Assembly (NCBI RefSeq): GCF_902686445.1
Contig: NC_062220.1
Location: 116,856,643-116,920,642 of the forward strand
Length of the DNA stretch: 64,000 bases
Origin: Sciurus carolinensis
Lineage: Eukaryota > Chordata > Mammalia > Rodentia > Sciuridae
Direction of reading: 5' to 3'
How positions within the stretch are numbered: position 1 is the first letter of the stretch; each line of letters starts with the position of its first letter. Shown here piece after piece: positions 45,810 to 58,255 of this stretch. The notes below the pieces were generated by a model. The model saw only the letters and a list, made by a program, of their open reading frames with translations. It was not told the DNA's origin and made no database searches. The translations under genes and the position numbers were made by a program.

Positions 45810-47500
45810 TGCATGTGACTTACCCAGAATAGGAACGTGATCACAGTATTTGGGAATCAGAAGACCATAACACCAGACATTGACCACTCTGGCAGCTCAA
45901 TGATGACTGTCTCCAGAGAAAGGCTAAGAAAAAGGACTTGTTATGTTCTGTTCCTGTTTAAGTGCAAAATGGAGAGTATTTGTGAATTGTTTGTGAGGAA
46001 AGGTTCCACAAATTAGGGAATTCAATTATTTTTTGTTCCAAAAGGGTCATTAACATCTGAATCTGATCTGAAGACTGAGGCCAAAGCATTTCTTTTCCAG
46101 TGGTTAGCATCTCCAATGATGTTCATTTTGCAATAAGTCAGAAAGAGAAAGACCTACTTTCATGTAGTAATAAAATTCATTTCATCGTACTTAATTTTTG
46201 TACAATGCAAGGATATACCATGCCACTTTAAAACATACTGAAGGACACATGCTTCCTGAGTTGTCCATCAGCTTCTGTTAGGTCACCATTGTTAGGGACA
46301 TGCAGTTGAGTGTTGTGCTGTGGTGTGCCTACCCAGCTAGCAGAGATCATTCCCTGTCCTCTGAATGATGTCTGAGTCCAGGCAGTGCCTCCAAGATACC
46401 TCCATCATAAGCAGGAACTGGCAGGCAGCCTGTGCACCCAGAGGACAGCTGCATGAGAAACCTGTGCACTACTTTCAGGGCCAAATCCTGTGGACCTTTA
46501 GCTCTGACTCCAAACAGCTGTGCATTGCCTCAGTTAATTTTCCTAAACAAGAGGTATATTATCTCTTAATCAATATATTCACTGGCATTTATTATTGGTC
46601 AGCATTGGAAGTGGGGAAATCCATAAGATGGTAGTGAGCATAGGATGGAACCATACTATAATAATATGAAAACGTCTTTCTATCAGAAAAGTCATGGAAT
46701 GATTTGACATCTTTCCTTGAAAACCCATCCTCTAATCTTTCTTTAACTCAACCACAAAAGCCCCAAGTCTGCTGATTTCTTTCTCAAGCCCATTAGTAAC
46801 TTCCTTTTTATCTCCGGTGCTTTCCTTATTTCTATTGAATCCAGTTAGTCATATACTGTACTATTTTAAAGTCCCAAACACTAAGCCATAAAGCCCATAT
46901 GCACCAGTCTTAGGAGGAATCAGGTAGGGAGAGAGAACCCTATTTTCAGTAGGCGCCTCGGAAGTGGGTTCAGAGCTGACCTGATCCCATTCTTCATTTT
47001 CAACACATGTATTTTTCATTGCATGTAGAGTTTGTATATAAAACCCTCCTTCCTCTGTGAATTCCACATAAAATGGGCTGAATTGTGTTTCCTATTTCCA
47101 TGGAGTGTATGGTGGGGCAAATAGAAAATTAAAGACTTAGATGAGATAGGAAGCTAGTGCTGGGGCTGTTCCTCACTCTGTCCTGGGGTAGGAGCAAGTG
47201 GTACTGAGGGATTTGTGGGAGCAGGAACCTCTGTCAGGATCACTTTTCAGCTGGACACAGGTATGATGCACCTAAGTCTGGGCAATGTAGAAAATATTTC
47301 TCTACCATTGAGAGGTTTGGGGCTCAAAAGGGAGAACCTTGACACCTGCCCTCTGGTCTCAGCATAGAACTCACTATTTCCACAAGCTAGGACCTCTCTA
47401 GGCACCTAGAAATTCCCAGGGCAGGCACACTCCAGGTACACCTCTCCCAGAAAAGACACACAGGCAGGGAGGGGCTTGTTGGCCTAAGTAAAGGGCACAG
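45810..47500. other. Intergenic, no gene recognised
   Basis: Unique-looking DNA between two V pseudogenes. ORFs at 46365-46634 and 46861-47067 have no known domain. Confidence 0.45.
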
Positions 47501-47508
47501 ATATGCAT
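47501..47508 (+). promoter_or_regulatory. Mutated Ig octamer (ATATGCAT)
   Basis: One base differs from ATTTGCAT. It lies 99 bp before the leader position of the IGLV4-like pseudogene, the normal distance. Confidence 0.7.
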
Positions 47509-47599
47509 GAATGGATCCTCCTTTTTCTTCTGGGTTTTGAGTGCTAGTAAGAGCATCCTGGGGCATGTTTGCTTCAGCAGAATCTGTGGTGTGTACACC

Positions 47600-48043
47600 C
47601 TAGCCTGGACCCCATTCCTCTTCTTCACCCTCCTCCTGTACTGTACAGGTCAGCATGGTCCTCAGGATCCTGACTCATATTAAATGCTCTTTCTTTTTGA
47701 GCTTTTCCAGATATGATGAATTTCTGTGTTTTTAGGTTTCCTCTCCCAGCCTGTGCTGACTCAGTCACCCTCTGCATCTGCCTCCCAGAGAGCCTCAGTC
47801 AAGCTCTCCTGTATCCTGAGCACAGCGTCTACTTCATTTCCTGGTACCAGCAACAGCCAGGGAAGGCCCTAGTGTTCCTCATGGATGTTAACAGTGATGG
47901 AAGCCACAAGAAGGGGAATGGGATTCCTGATCGCTTCTCTGGCTCCAGTTCTGGGTCTGAACTGCTATTTAAGCAATTCCAACATCCAGCATGAGGATGA
48001 AGCTGACTATAACCGTGGTGTATCTCATAGCATTTGGGTAAAC
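47600..48043 (+). pseudogene. Immunoglobulin lambda V pseudogene, IGLV4-like
   Basis: The leader exon (47600-47648) reads LAWTPFLFFTLLLYCT, with CTA where ATG is expected, so the start codon is lost; the GT donor is intact. The V exon begins at 47736 after [27 protein letters not shown], then VKLSCILS with the first cysteine. A frameshift falls in CDR1, since [15 protein letters not shown] is in another frame, followed by [20 protein letters not shown], diagnostic of subgroup 4 (human IGLV4-69). Another shift follows at SGSELL, and the second cysteine is destroyed (GACTATAACCGTGG). Defects in start, octamer, frame and RSS make it dead. Confidence 0.9.
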
Positions 48044-48082
48044 TTCAGTGACTCAGTTTAATAGAGTAGAGAGACCAAAACT
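48044..48082 (+). other. Degenerate V lambda RSS
   Basis: TTCAGTG (two changes), an exact 23-bp spacer, and ACCAAAACT. Spacing is preserved although the heptamer has lost its essential CAC. Confidence 0.75.
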
Positions 48083-48589
48083 CTTCTTTTCAATTAGCAA
48101 GGTTGCCACATGGCTCTCAGAAAGTTTCTGGTGTCTGAAGTATCTGAAATGCTGATTAAAATTTTACAAGAAGCGACCCTGATGCATTTTTGTTCTTGCC
48201 ACAAATTCCCTGGAAAACAGTTCATTGGGCAAGATTCCTACGGAGTGAAGAAATCTGTAGCAATGTGTACATATTGTGACAGATTCCACCGTCCCTAGTG
48301 GTGCATTTCCTCCATGTCTTGCCATGCAGTTCTCCTTTCCAGATTTCAACACTAGAACTCAGTGTATACATCACAGTGAAACACTGAGTTTGATTTCTTA
48401 TTATTTTCCAAATGATAATCATATGTGTTTATGGAGTAACAGTGTGTTTTTTTATTATTAGAGCTTCATAGTTATGCATAGTATATTCCATCAAACTTAC
48501 ACATGCATGGAAACCAATTTCAGTTCATAAGCTCCTACTTTTCCCTCCTTCTTTTCTCTTCTGTCCTCCCTCAACTGGAAAAATACAAC
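48083..48589. other. Intergenic, no gene recognised
   Basis: No recognisable gene or repeat between the IGLV4-like pseudogene and the duplicated flank. Confidence 0.45.
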
Positions 48590-50060
48590 TCTTTACGTGC
48601 CCAGAATCTCATTTTTTACAGGGTGGAGACAAATTGAGGCAGTGAAATCTTTAACACTGTGATGGAGAAGTTGGGGCTTCAGGACTCCTTGTCCTATCCA
48701 GGGGTTCATGGCCATGTGACTTGCTTTGTGGCCACCCCCACTCTGAGTGTGTCCATCACTCAGTGTTGCTCCTCCTGCACTGGGTTGCCTTTCTATCTCT
48801 CTGTGACAATCAGAGGGGGCTCTCCTCCAAAATATGTAAACTATTAAGGAGATTCAGATTCCCCTCCTCTACTTTGAAACCCTTCTCATTCAAAAAATGA
48901 ACAAATAATTGTTAATTTTTTCTCATTCATTAATTTTATTATTGAGATCAAATTAATACTTAATTTCCTTGTAAATGGTAGCATGACCTCAGAGAAAGTT
49001 AGAAATACAATTCCCCAGCCCACATCTTGATTTAGGCAAGTGTGTTGATGGTCTTTAACAAGTTATCAGAAATGTTGTATGACAATTACCAATTAGGAAG
49101 CAACTTTGCTTTTATACTTATGAATGTATTTTTGTGAATCTATGTTTAATATGAAGTCAGACTAACCATAAAGGACTAAGTTACTCCCATTTTGCAGTCG
49201 ATAATCCCCAAAACACTCAAAAAGAAATCTGAGAAATCAAGCCAATGATAAAAATTTAAAAAATGACTTAATTTCAATCTGCAGTCAGAGGATGGGAGGG
49301 ATTTCTGCAAACATATCTGTTTAAAATATTGACAGGGATCATAAGAATATCTGCACTACAGGAAAACCATCCTAGTAGGATTTGCTTCCAGACACACTCT
49401 TATCACCCACTGAGCTTACCATTCTGATGCAGGACCCAAAGAGGCAGAGCTGGTGTTCATATCTTGATATGGAGAGGTGCTAATGCATTCAGCTCTGCTT
49501 GAGCAGTTAAAGGAGAAACGATGTGTGAAAATCATCATGATTTAGTTTTCTACTTTATTAATAAAAATGATATTTTAAACTGATGTTGAAGTAATGTACA
49601 TTGAGAAGGAATGAAAGCCTCATGTAGGAAATTATTGATATGTCCATAATATTGATATGCTATATTGCTTTATTAGCCTTTTGAAGTCTGAATTTATCCT
49701 TTTGGGATTTAAGTATATAATGCCACTGGTACAAAAATTCCCTCATGAGTATGAGTTGAGAGTAGTGACATTGCAAGGGAAAAATGCAAATTGATTCACT
49801 CAGTTTATTTTCTAGTCCAAAAAAGTAATTTGATGGAGTTCCCTATCAATCTCTGAAGCACAGCATCTCCTGGAGAAACTTGAAACTTTTCTTCATTGCA
49901 GAGAGAGAACATCGAATGGAATTTTGGACTTCTCCATGAAATGCTCATGCTGGCAGGGGCACAATACATTTTAGGAGGAACAGGCCAGAGGGAACAAGAG
50001 GGAAAGAATGCGCTCTTTGAATATTGCTCCATGGTCAACACCTGTGGTTACCCAAATGGA
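48590..50060. other. Duplicated V flank, paralogue of 29964-31270
   Basis: Collinear with the 3' flank of the IGLV8-like gene (see that entry). No V8-like exon precedes it; the first recognisable shared word is CCCAGAATCTCA near 48600. Confidence 0.7.
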
Positions 50061-50315
50061 ATAACTGATGATATGGTTCCACCAATGCCTCTAGTTGCTT
50101 GAGTAAATATGAAGTGGTAATAGGAGATTGTACAATAATGTCTTTTATTTCTGTGCTCCCTTGAGAAGTGGCCAGATCTATACAGGCCTTTGAGATCTAT
50201 TCATATGATCTGAATTAATTCATATAGAAGGAAGTGCCTACAAAGGAATATGAAAATACCTACAATTCATAAAACTGATTATTCTCTTTCTCTTTTTTCA
50301 TCCATGTTTGTGTGT

Positions 50316-50357
<42 letters not shown>

Positions 50358-52555
50358 GTATATGAGGTATGTACTCTGGGAAGCAAGTTTGCTTTTAGAA
50401 TCATGAACTTATTTGTTGGATTTATTAAATTTTTTTTTTTTTTAGAAAAACTACTGTAAATTATTAAAAAATTATCAGTCTACTAAAGAAGAACACATTT
50501 GTTCCTTGAAATAATTTCTCTCAAATCTAGAAGGTTTTTTGAATTTGGAGCCTTTGAGAAGCAGGTGCAAGGTGTTCAGATAAGAAGGTGCTTTGGGATG
50601 AGAGGAACGTTGGTGAACACAAATAGGAAAGGACAACGGGTGACTTCAGACCACAGCTCTGACACCTTGACAGCATCAGGGGGAGGAAGGATTAGAAAGG
50701 AAGAACCTCTGATCACAGACAGATCTGCAGACTGAGTGGCTCCTGGATTCTGGGTGGCCATTAGAAGGATGCTAGTTCCTACAGAGCAACCTGGCAGTAG
50801 TCATCCCAGCATTCAGCACTGCCTGTGGGCAGCCAGGAAGGGGCTCTAAATCAGTGGTGGTCTCCCTACAGTATCCCCTGGAAGACACGTGAGGAATACT
50901 TCCTGGTCCACTACGCTGAACTTTGGTGATCCATTTACCCTTAGGACATGGGAATGTTCCCTGTTCTCTTTGCCTGCCACTCCAACTGGACCCCAAATGC
51001 ATTTAAAGCTGAAGTTTTTACAGGGTTTCAGAGTCCTTACTACCTACAAGCCCTGTAGTCACTTAGACACACCCTCTTCTCTGACCTGAATGGGGAGGAG
51101 GTCCTCAGGTCTTCAGGGTCCTCTTAAGCTGCTCTATACCCTCCTGTACCCAATTCTTGCTGATCACATAACTTGGGGTAGTCCTAGAATTTCATACATA
51201 TCTCTAATGTCTCATGAATGTGAGACATCTCTAAGTATATCTTAAAAATGCACAAGTGACCAGTTCAAAAATAAAAAAAGGAAAAAATGCATCAATGAAA
51301 AAGAAATAAATGACTCTTCTAAGTCCCCTATTGGTGGTTATTTTAACTTCTGCATTATTCATATGTGGGAGAAAAATGCAATCCCGATTGTCTCTGAATC
51401 TACTAAATTATTTCCATCTTTTCATAACATGGTCTCAAAATGAGAAGTAATACCCCCACATTTTCAGCAGTCCCTTTGAACTGCTCTTCTACCTAGTCTT
51501 ACCTTTCTCAGTCTCAGCAGAGGCATTGCCTCCACTTACCTTACATTCTGGTCCACCTATCCTCTCTCACCTGAGGTTCAGAGGGCCCAGGTATCCCACC
51601 TCAATGGCATGTGACATGTTATTGCATCTGCTGTCATCTTATAACAGCTACCCAGAAATGTTCTCTACTGGAGCTTTCTTCCTCTGTTCTAGAATCCCCC
51701 CTCCATCTGAGGTAATACTCTAATATGAGACAAAATAATAGGCACAGACCTTTCAATGTATCCAGGTCAATGAGGAAAGTCATCTGAAGGACCTAAATAT
51801 TGTCTCTGCTGTACATCTGGACCCTAGCTACCTCTGAACCCACATCTCTGTTCCTTATCTTCTGTGCCTGTTGCTTTTGAAAGATTGCACATTCCTGATA
51901 CATTATTGACTGCCCCATGAACCCCTGTTTCACACTCAGTGAACTCCATTCTGACTCGGAAACCAGAGCGAATGCCCCCTCCTCAGAGACCTTCCCATGA
52001 ACAGATCTGCTCCATTTCTGCTCTGGGCATTTTGTCCTCAGACTCAGAGTGGTTTGAAGGCTCTTATGAGTCATGTTACCATGTTTGCCACCCCATTATT
52101 CTGCACCCACAGAGAAAAGTTTCAGTGATGGCTACCTTAGGACCACAGCTCCATTGTACCTGCTAGATATTCCAATCCAGTGATACAAACGCAGGAGTCC
52201 AAGAAACAAGGTATAGAGGTGAATTTGGTCCATTGTGAAAAAAGTTTGCTCTGAGATCAGTAGGTGCCATGGTGAGACTGTCTCTGGGGGCAGGAGGGTA
52301 CATATGAGAGAGCTCACAGCTGGGTAGCCCTCAACTAACCTGAGTTCCTGGGCTTGGCCCTTTGGTACCTGTGTGACTTGGTAAAAAGGTCCCTTGAGAC
52401 CTGGCAGAGTCCCATGCACATATAGCTGGGTGTGGGTCCATTAGTTGACTCCTCTTAAATCCAACTATTAGGCAAATTAGTGCACCATGTCAGTCTCCTT
52501 AGGACAGGAACCCAGACATTGAGTGTCCATGGGGGAAAGACAAGAATGGGAACCC
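50061..52555. other. Intergenic; (GT)n at 50307-50357
   Basis: A (GT)n microsatellite with about 20 units lies at 50307-50357. The rest, about 2.4 kb, is the 5' flank of the IGLV11-like gene and holds no recognised gene. Overlapping ORFs around 51793-52419 lack known domains. Confidence 0.5.
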
Positions 52556-52563
52556 ATTTGCAT
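52556..52563 (+). promoter_or_regulatory. Ig octamer, IGLV11-like promoter
   Basis: Perfect ATTTGCAT, 105 bp before the ATG. A TATAAGAG TATA box lies at 52599-52606, the best one among the V genes here. Confidence 0.92.
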
Positions 52564-52660
52564 GAGCTTCCCCTCCTCTGTGAGATCAGTGGTGCTGGTA
52601 TAAGAGAGGCCTGGGCAGCTCTACCCCAGAGGTGAGGTCTAAGAAGGGGCTACGTGCACC

Positions 52661-53149
52661 ATGGCTTGGTCTCCTCTCCTCCTCCTGCTTCTCTCTCAAT
52701 GCACAGGTAGGGACAGTCTTCAGAGGCCCAAGGCAGACCCCCAACCTGGGTCATTATCCTGTGACTCAGATTCCCAATCCACTGCCCCCTGGCTTTTCCT
52801 TGACTGTAATGTGTCTGTGTTTGCAGGTTCCCTCTCCCAGACTGTGCTGACTCAGCCACCATACCTCTCTGCATCCTTGGGATCAACAGCCAGACTCACC
52901 TGCACCCTGAGTAGTGACCTCAGTGTTGGTGGTAAAAACATGTATTGGTACCAGCAGAAGCCAGGGAGTGCTCCCCAGCTGTACCTCTACTACTACTCAG
53001 ACTCGGACAAGCAACTGGGGCCTGGGGTCCCCAACAGAGTCTCTGGATCCAAAGATGCTTCAGCCAACACAGCATTTTTGCACATTTCTGGACTCCAGCC
53101 TGAGGATGAGGCTGATTATTACTGTCAGGTGTCCACAAGCAGCGCTTAT
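52661..53149 (+). CDS. IGLV11: Immunoglobulin lambda V gene, IGLV11-like, intact
   Basis: The leader exon 52661-52706 encodes [15 protein letters not shown] and ends at a GTAGG donor. The intron ends TTTGCAG at 52826. The V exon 52827-53149 starts [20 protein letters not shown]. Landmarks: [20 protein letters not shown] with the first cysteine and the tryptophan, [40 protein letters not shown], and [19 protein letters not shown]. The long CDR2 with [12 protein letters not shown] and the [12 protein letters not shown] loop are diagnostic of subgroup 11, which in human has the single gene IGLV11-55. The ORF runs from the leader into the intron in the same frame, but the splice sites give the normal V structure. 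Octamer, TATA and RSS are all near consensus, so it is likely functional. Confidence 0.95.
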
Positions 53150-53188
53150 CACAGTGGCCCAGGCAGATGAGGAAGTGGGACAAAAACC
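53150..53188 (+). other. V lambda RSS, consensus heptamer and nonamer
   Basis: CACAGTG (53150-53156), a 23-bp spacer, and ACAAAAACC (53180-53188). The only RSS in the window with both elements perfect. Confidence 0.96.
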
Positions 53189-53499
53189 TTCAGCCCCTGA
53201 AATTCTGAACTTATGTCATGTTTACTGGGTGAGTGAGAATCTCACTGATTATAAAATAACACAAGATAGAAGAATGTGGTTTCCAGGTGCCACAACGTAA
53301 TTTTCTTCCATTAACTCCCATAGAAACACTAAAATGTAAAAAGGAAAAAGCACAACTAAATATTTGTATTTCTTATCAATTTCTACTAGTAAAGGTATTT
53401 TGGCACAGAAGGTGAAATTCATTCAGGTGATAACCCATAATCATTATCTCTCTATATTATATAAATGTATTTAAGTTGTAAGGTATGCATATAAACTAT
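53189..53499. other. 3' flank of IGLV11-like gene
   Basis: No gene recognised. The 128-codon ORF at 52914-53300 is a frame shadow of the V exon. Confidence 0.5.
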
Positions 53500-53583
53500 C
53501 GAATTAATTTTTTTAATTATTGTATACAAATGGAATACATGTTGTTTCTCTATTTGTACATGGAGTCAAGGCATACCATTTAG
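53500..53583 (-). mobile_element. L1 3'-tip fragment
   Basis: TTTAATTATTGTATACAAAT and TACATGGAGTCAAGGCATAC match the 3' tips of copies A and B. Only about 80 bp long. Confidence 0.75.
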
Positions 53584-54478
53584 TAACATTTCAGCAGATG
53601 TCAATGCCTGCCACCAGGACTCAGTGATTTTTTCCTGTAAATTGTACAATGAATTCTCTGAATTGTCTGTAAATTAAAAGTTATCACAAGGTGAAAATGT
53701 AAACAGTCATGATGCCACTGCGGAATGACACACAGGGGCTTGTTTTGTTTTGTATTTCTGTTTGCTTTTTTAATTCCTTAATTTTATAGTCATGCAAACA
53801 ATCCATGTGGGTAAAGAATTTATGTTTTGATCAAACTGCTTTGCTCCAGAATAAAAAGAAAAAGAGTTTCAAGCATAAGTTTTCTTGGTCTTTATATTTT
53901 TCAAGTGCTAATGGTAACATATTTAAAAGTACCAGAGCATTAGAATCTGAGAAATATAAAAGTGATTTATTTTACCTATGAAATAATATTAAATATGTTT
54001 GAAATAATATTCTCCTTTTAAAAGTCCTCCAGTTCAATGATCTTAGAAATTGCACTTTAATTCAATGAGGAAAGAGGTTAAAATGGTATGCCGATAGTCT
54101 CATTTATGTGACATATCCTCCCTTTCAATAAGGAGTATATGAAAGTATCACTGCAGTAATGCAGAACTTATCTTTAATCAACAATTGTGCCTTTGAAACT
54201 TGAACATATATTTGCAATCTTTTTATTTTCATGTTAATTTCAGGCAACTGGACTCACAGTGAAACAAAGCTTCAGGATTTATTATTCAGACAATATCATC
54301 ATGGACTTGTTAAATCATTCCAGTGGATGATTTCATTACTGTTTTAATAGGCACAGTGTAATGGGAGGTGACTTGAGTGTGTCTTCTTTTGTTAGTTTCC
54401 ATCTGCAATCTTCTTTCCTGAATTTTAGTTATTTAGAAACATTATTTCATGAAGCTCAGTTTTAGGAGTTCTTCACAT
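53584..54478. other. Intergenic AT-rich, no gene recognised
   Basis: No hallmark of gene or repeat seen. Confidence 0.5.
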
Positions 54479-54727
54479 GTTAGAGAGAATATCCAGCTTT
54501 TGATTTTTTGGAACTGGCTTATTTCACTGAGCATGAATGTCTCCAGTTCCATCCATTTAATTGAATTCTTCTTTATGGCCAAATAATATTCTATTGTGTA
54601 TATGTACAGTTTTCTTTATCCATTCATTGTTGAAGGGCACCATATGTTGGTTTCATAACTTAGCCATTGTGAATTGAGCTGCTTTTAATATTGATGTGGC
54701 TGTATCACTGTACTCTTTTGATTTTTA

Positions 54728-57700
54728 AAAATATTTTATTTACTTTGACTAATTGTAAACAAATGGAGTATCACTTGTTTCTTTCATTGTACATGAAGTA
54801 GAGTCATACCATTCCTGTAATCATACATGTACATAGGGTAATGACGTTTGTCTCATTCTGTTACTTTTCTTTTCCCCACTTCTCCCACCCCTTCCAACCC
54901 TCTTTTTCCTCTATATGATCCATCCTTCCTCCATTCTTGCCTCCCTCCAACACCCCATTATATATCATCATCTGCTTATCATAGAGATCATTCAGCCTTT
55001 GGATTTGGGGATTGGCTTATCTCACTTAGCATGATATTCTCCAACTTAATCCATTTGCCTGCAAATGCCATAATTTTATTCTTCTTTATGGCTGAGTAAT
55101 ATTCCATTGTGTATATATAACACAGTTTCTTTATCCATTCATCAATTGAGGGGCATCCAGGTTTATTCCACAATCTAGCCATTGTGAATTGAGCAGCTAT
55201 GAACGGTGATGTGGCTGCATCACTGTAGTATGCTGATTTTAAGTTCTTTGGGTATAGACCAAGGAGTGGGATATTTGGGTCAAATGGTGGTTCCATTCCA
55301 AGTGTTCTAAGGAATCTCCACACTGCTTTCCAGAGTGACTGCACTGATTTGCAACCCCACCAGCAATGTATGAGTATACTTTTTCCCCCACATCCTCACC
55401 AACATCTGTTGTTGCTTGTATTCTTGAAAATCACCATTCTAATTAGAGTGTGATGGAATCTTAGGGTAGTTTTGATTTGCATTTCTCTTATTACTAGAGA
55501 TGTTGATCATTTTTTTCATATATCTGTTGATTTCTTGTAGATCTTCTGTGAAGTGTCTGTTTATTTTCTTAGCCCCGTTTGTTGATTGGGTGATCTGTAT
55601 TCTTGGTGTAAAGCTTTGTGCCTTCTTTATAGATTCTGGAGATTAGTGCTCTACCTGAAGTATGTTTGGCAAAGGTTTTCTTCCACTCTGTAGGATCTCT
55701 GCACATTGCTGATAGTTTCCTTTGCTAGAATAAGCTTTTAAGTTTGAATCTATACCAATTATTGATTCTTGCTTTTATTTCTTGTGCTTTGGGAGTCATG
55801 TTAAGGAAGTTGATCCTAAGCCGACATGAAGATTTGGACCTACTCTTTCTTCTATAAGGTGCAGAGGCTCTGGTCTGATTCCGAGGTCCTTGATCCATTT
55901 TGAGTTGATTTTTGTGCAGTGTGAGAGATAGGGGCTTATTTTCATTCTGCTGCACATGGATTTCCAGTTTTCCCAGCACCATTTGTTGAACAGGCTATCT
56001 TTTCTCCATTGTATGTTTTTGGCACCTTTGTCTAGTATGAGATACCTGTATTTATTTGAGTTTGTCTGTGTCCTCTATTCTGTACCATTGATCTACCTGT
56101 CTAATTTGATGTCAACCATGCCTTTTTTGTTACTATTGCTCTGTAGTATAGTTGAAGTTCTTGTATTGTGATACACCCTGCTTTACTCTGCTAAGAATTG
56201 CTTTATCTATTCTGCGTCTCTTATTTTTCCAAAAGAATTTCATGATTGCTTGCTCCATTTCTATGAGCTATGTCATTGGGATTTTAATTGGAATTGCATT
56301 GAATCTGTATAGCACTTTGGGTAGTATGGCCATTTTGACAATATTAGTTCTGCCTATCCAAGAACATGGCAGATCTTTCCATCTTCTAAGGTTGTCTTGA
56401 ATTTCTTTCTTTAGTGTTCTGTAGCTTTCATTGTAGAGGTCTTTCACCTTTTTTGTTAGATTGATTCCCAAGTATTTTGTTTTCTTTTGATGCTATCGTG
56501 AATGGGGTAGTTTTCTTAAATTCTCTTTCAGAGGATTCATCACTTGAAAAAAATGCATTAGATTTATGAGTATTTATTTTATGTCCTGCTACTTTACTGA
56601 ATTAATTTACGAGTTCTAGAAGTTTTCTGGTGGAATTTCCTGGTTCCTCTAAATATATAATAATGTCATCAACAAATAGGGATAGTTTGAGTTCTTCTTT
56701 TCCTATTTGTTTCCTTTTAATTTTTTTGTTCTCTCTATTTCCTCTGGCTAGAGTTTCAAGGATGATGTTGAATAGAAGTGGTGAGAGTGGGCATCCCTGC
56801 CTTGTTCCACTTTTAGGGGGAATACTTTCAGTTTTTCTCCATTTAAATTGATGTTGGCCATGGACTTAGCATAGATAGCCTTTACAATGTTGAGGAATGT
56901 TCTCACATCCCTATTTTTTCAAGTGTTTTGAGCATGAAGCGGTGCTGTATTTTATCAAATCTTTTTTCTGCATCAATTGAAATAATCGTGTGATTCTTAA
57001 CTTTAAGTCTGTTGATATGGTGAATTACATTTATTGATTTCCAGATGTTGAAACAATCTTGCATCCCTGGGATAAAATCCTGGTGATCATGGTGCACTAT
57101 CCTTTTAATATATTTTTGTATGTGATTTGCTAAAATTTTGTTAAGAATTTTTCCATCTATGTTCAGTAGGTATATTCATCTGTAATTTTCTTTCCTCAAT
57201 GTGTCTCTCTCTGGTTTAGGTATCAGGGTGATTTTAGCTTCATAGAATGATTTTTGATGGGTTCCTTCCTCTTCTATTTCATGGACTACTTTGAGGAGTA
57301 TTGGAATGAGCTCTTCTTTGAAAGTCTTGTCAAACCCAGCTGAGAATCTATATGGTCCTGGACTTCTCTTTGTTGGTAGACTTTTGAGGACTTCCTTATT
57401 GCTTGAAATTGATCTATTTAAATTGTGTATGTCCTCCTGATTCAGTTTGGGTGGACACATCTTCCAAACAAAAATTGAACAAAAAATCCATAGATCTTAA
57501 TAACACTACTGATAAATTAGACTTAACAGGCATATATGGAATATTGCATCCATCAATGAGTGAATATACTTTCTTCTCAGCAGCACATGGATCTTTCTCT
57601 AAAATATACCACATGTTAAGCTACAAAGCTACTCTTAGCAAATACAAAATAATAGAGATACAACCTTGTATCTATCAGATCATAATGGAATCAAATTAGA

Positions 57701-58255
57701 AATCAATGACAAAATAAAAAAAAGAAAGTACTTCAACACCTAGAGATTAAATAATATGCTCTTGAGTGATACATGGATAACAGAAGACATCAGGGGGGAA
57801 ATTAAAAAATTCTTAGTGGTAAATGAGAACAAAGATACAACAAATCAATATTGAAATCTCTGGGACACTATGAAAGCTGTACTAAGAGGAAAATTTATTT
57901 TATGGACAAAAAACACCACCTAACACTATAGCTTGAAGTCCTAGAAAAAGAACAGATCAACACCAAAAGTATAAGACAGGAAAGAGTTAAAATCAGAGCT
58001 GAAATCAATGAAATTGAAATAAAAAAACCATTTAAAAAATTGACTCAATAAGTTTGTTCTTCGAAAAAACAAACAGAATTGATAAACCCTTAGCCACCTT
58101 AACAAAGTGAAGGAGAGAGAAAACTCAAATTACTAAAATTAGTGATGAAAAAGGAAATATCACTACAGATGTTATTGAAATACAAAACATAATTAGGAGC
58201 TATTTTGAAAATCTATACTCCAACAAATTAGAAAATCTCAAAGATATCAACAGGT
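54728..58255. mobile_element. Nested L1 (copy C) with 5' inversion
   Basis: From 54728 to about 57457 it is a minus-strand L1: 3' UTR, then ORF2 C-terminal and RT blocks (for example 55725-55982, 56268-56471, and 57176-57460 with LNQEDIHNLNRSI). At about 57458 it flips to plus-strand ORF2 (EYTFFSAAHGSFSKIYHMLS at 57403-57699, continuing to ENLKDIN near 58250). The inverted piece ends only about 10 codons upstream of where the non-inverted piece begins. Near-matching TACTCTTTTGATTT / TACTTTTCTTATT words flank it as a decayed TSD. It fits twin priming. Confidence 0.87.

Noticed and set aside
46365..46634. 89-codon ORF
   Set aside because: No start context, domain or homologue that I recognise; consistent with chance.
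52770..52800. Reverse CTCF-like word (TGCCCCCTGGC) in the IGLV11-like intron
   Set aside because: It lacks the upstream part of the core and is weaker than the plus-strand sites; likely chance.
52914..53300. 128-codon ORF overlapping the IGLV11-like V exon
   Set aside because: It is an alternate-frame shadow; the true frame has the conserved cysteines, tryptophan, splice sites and RSS.
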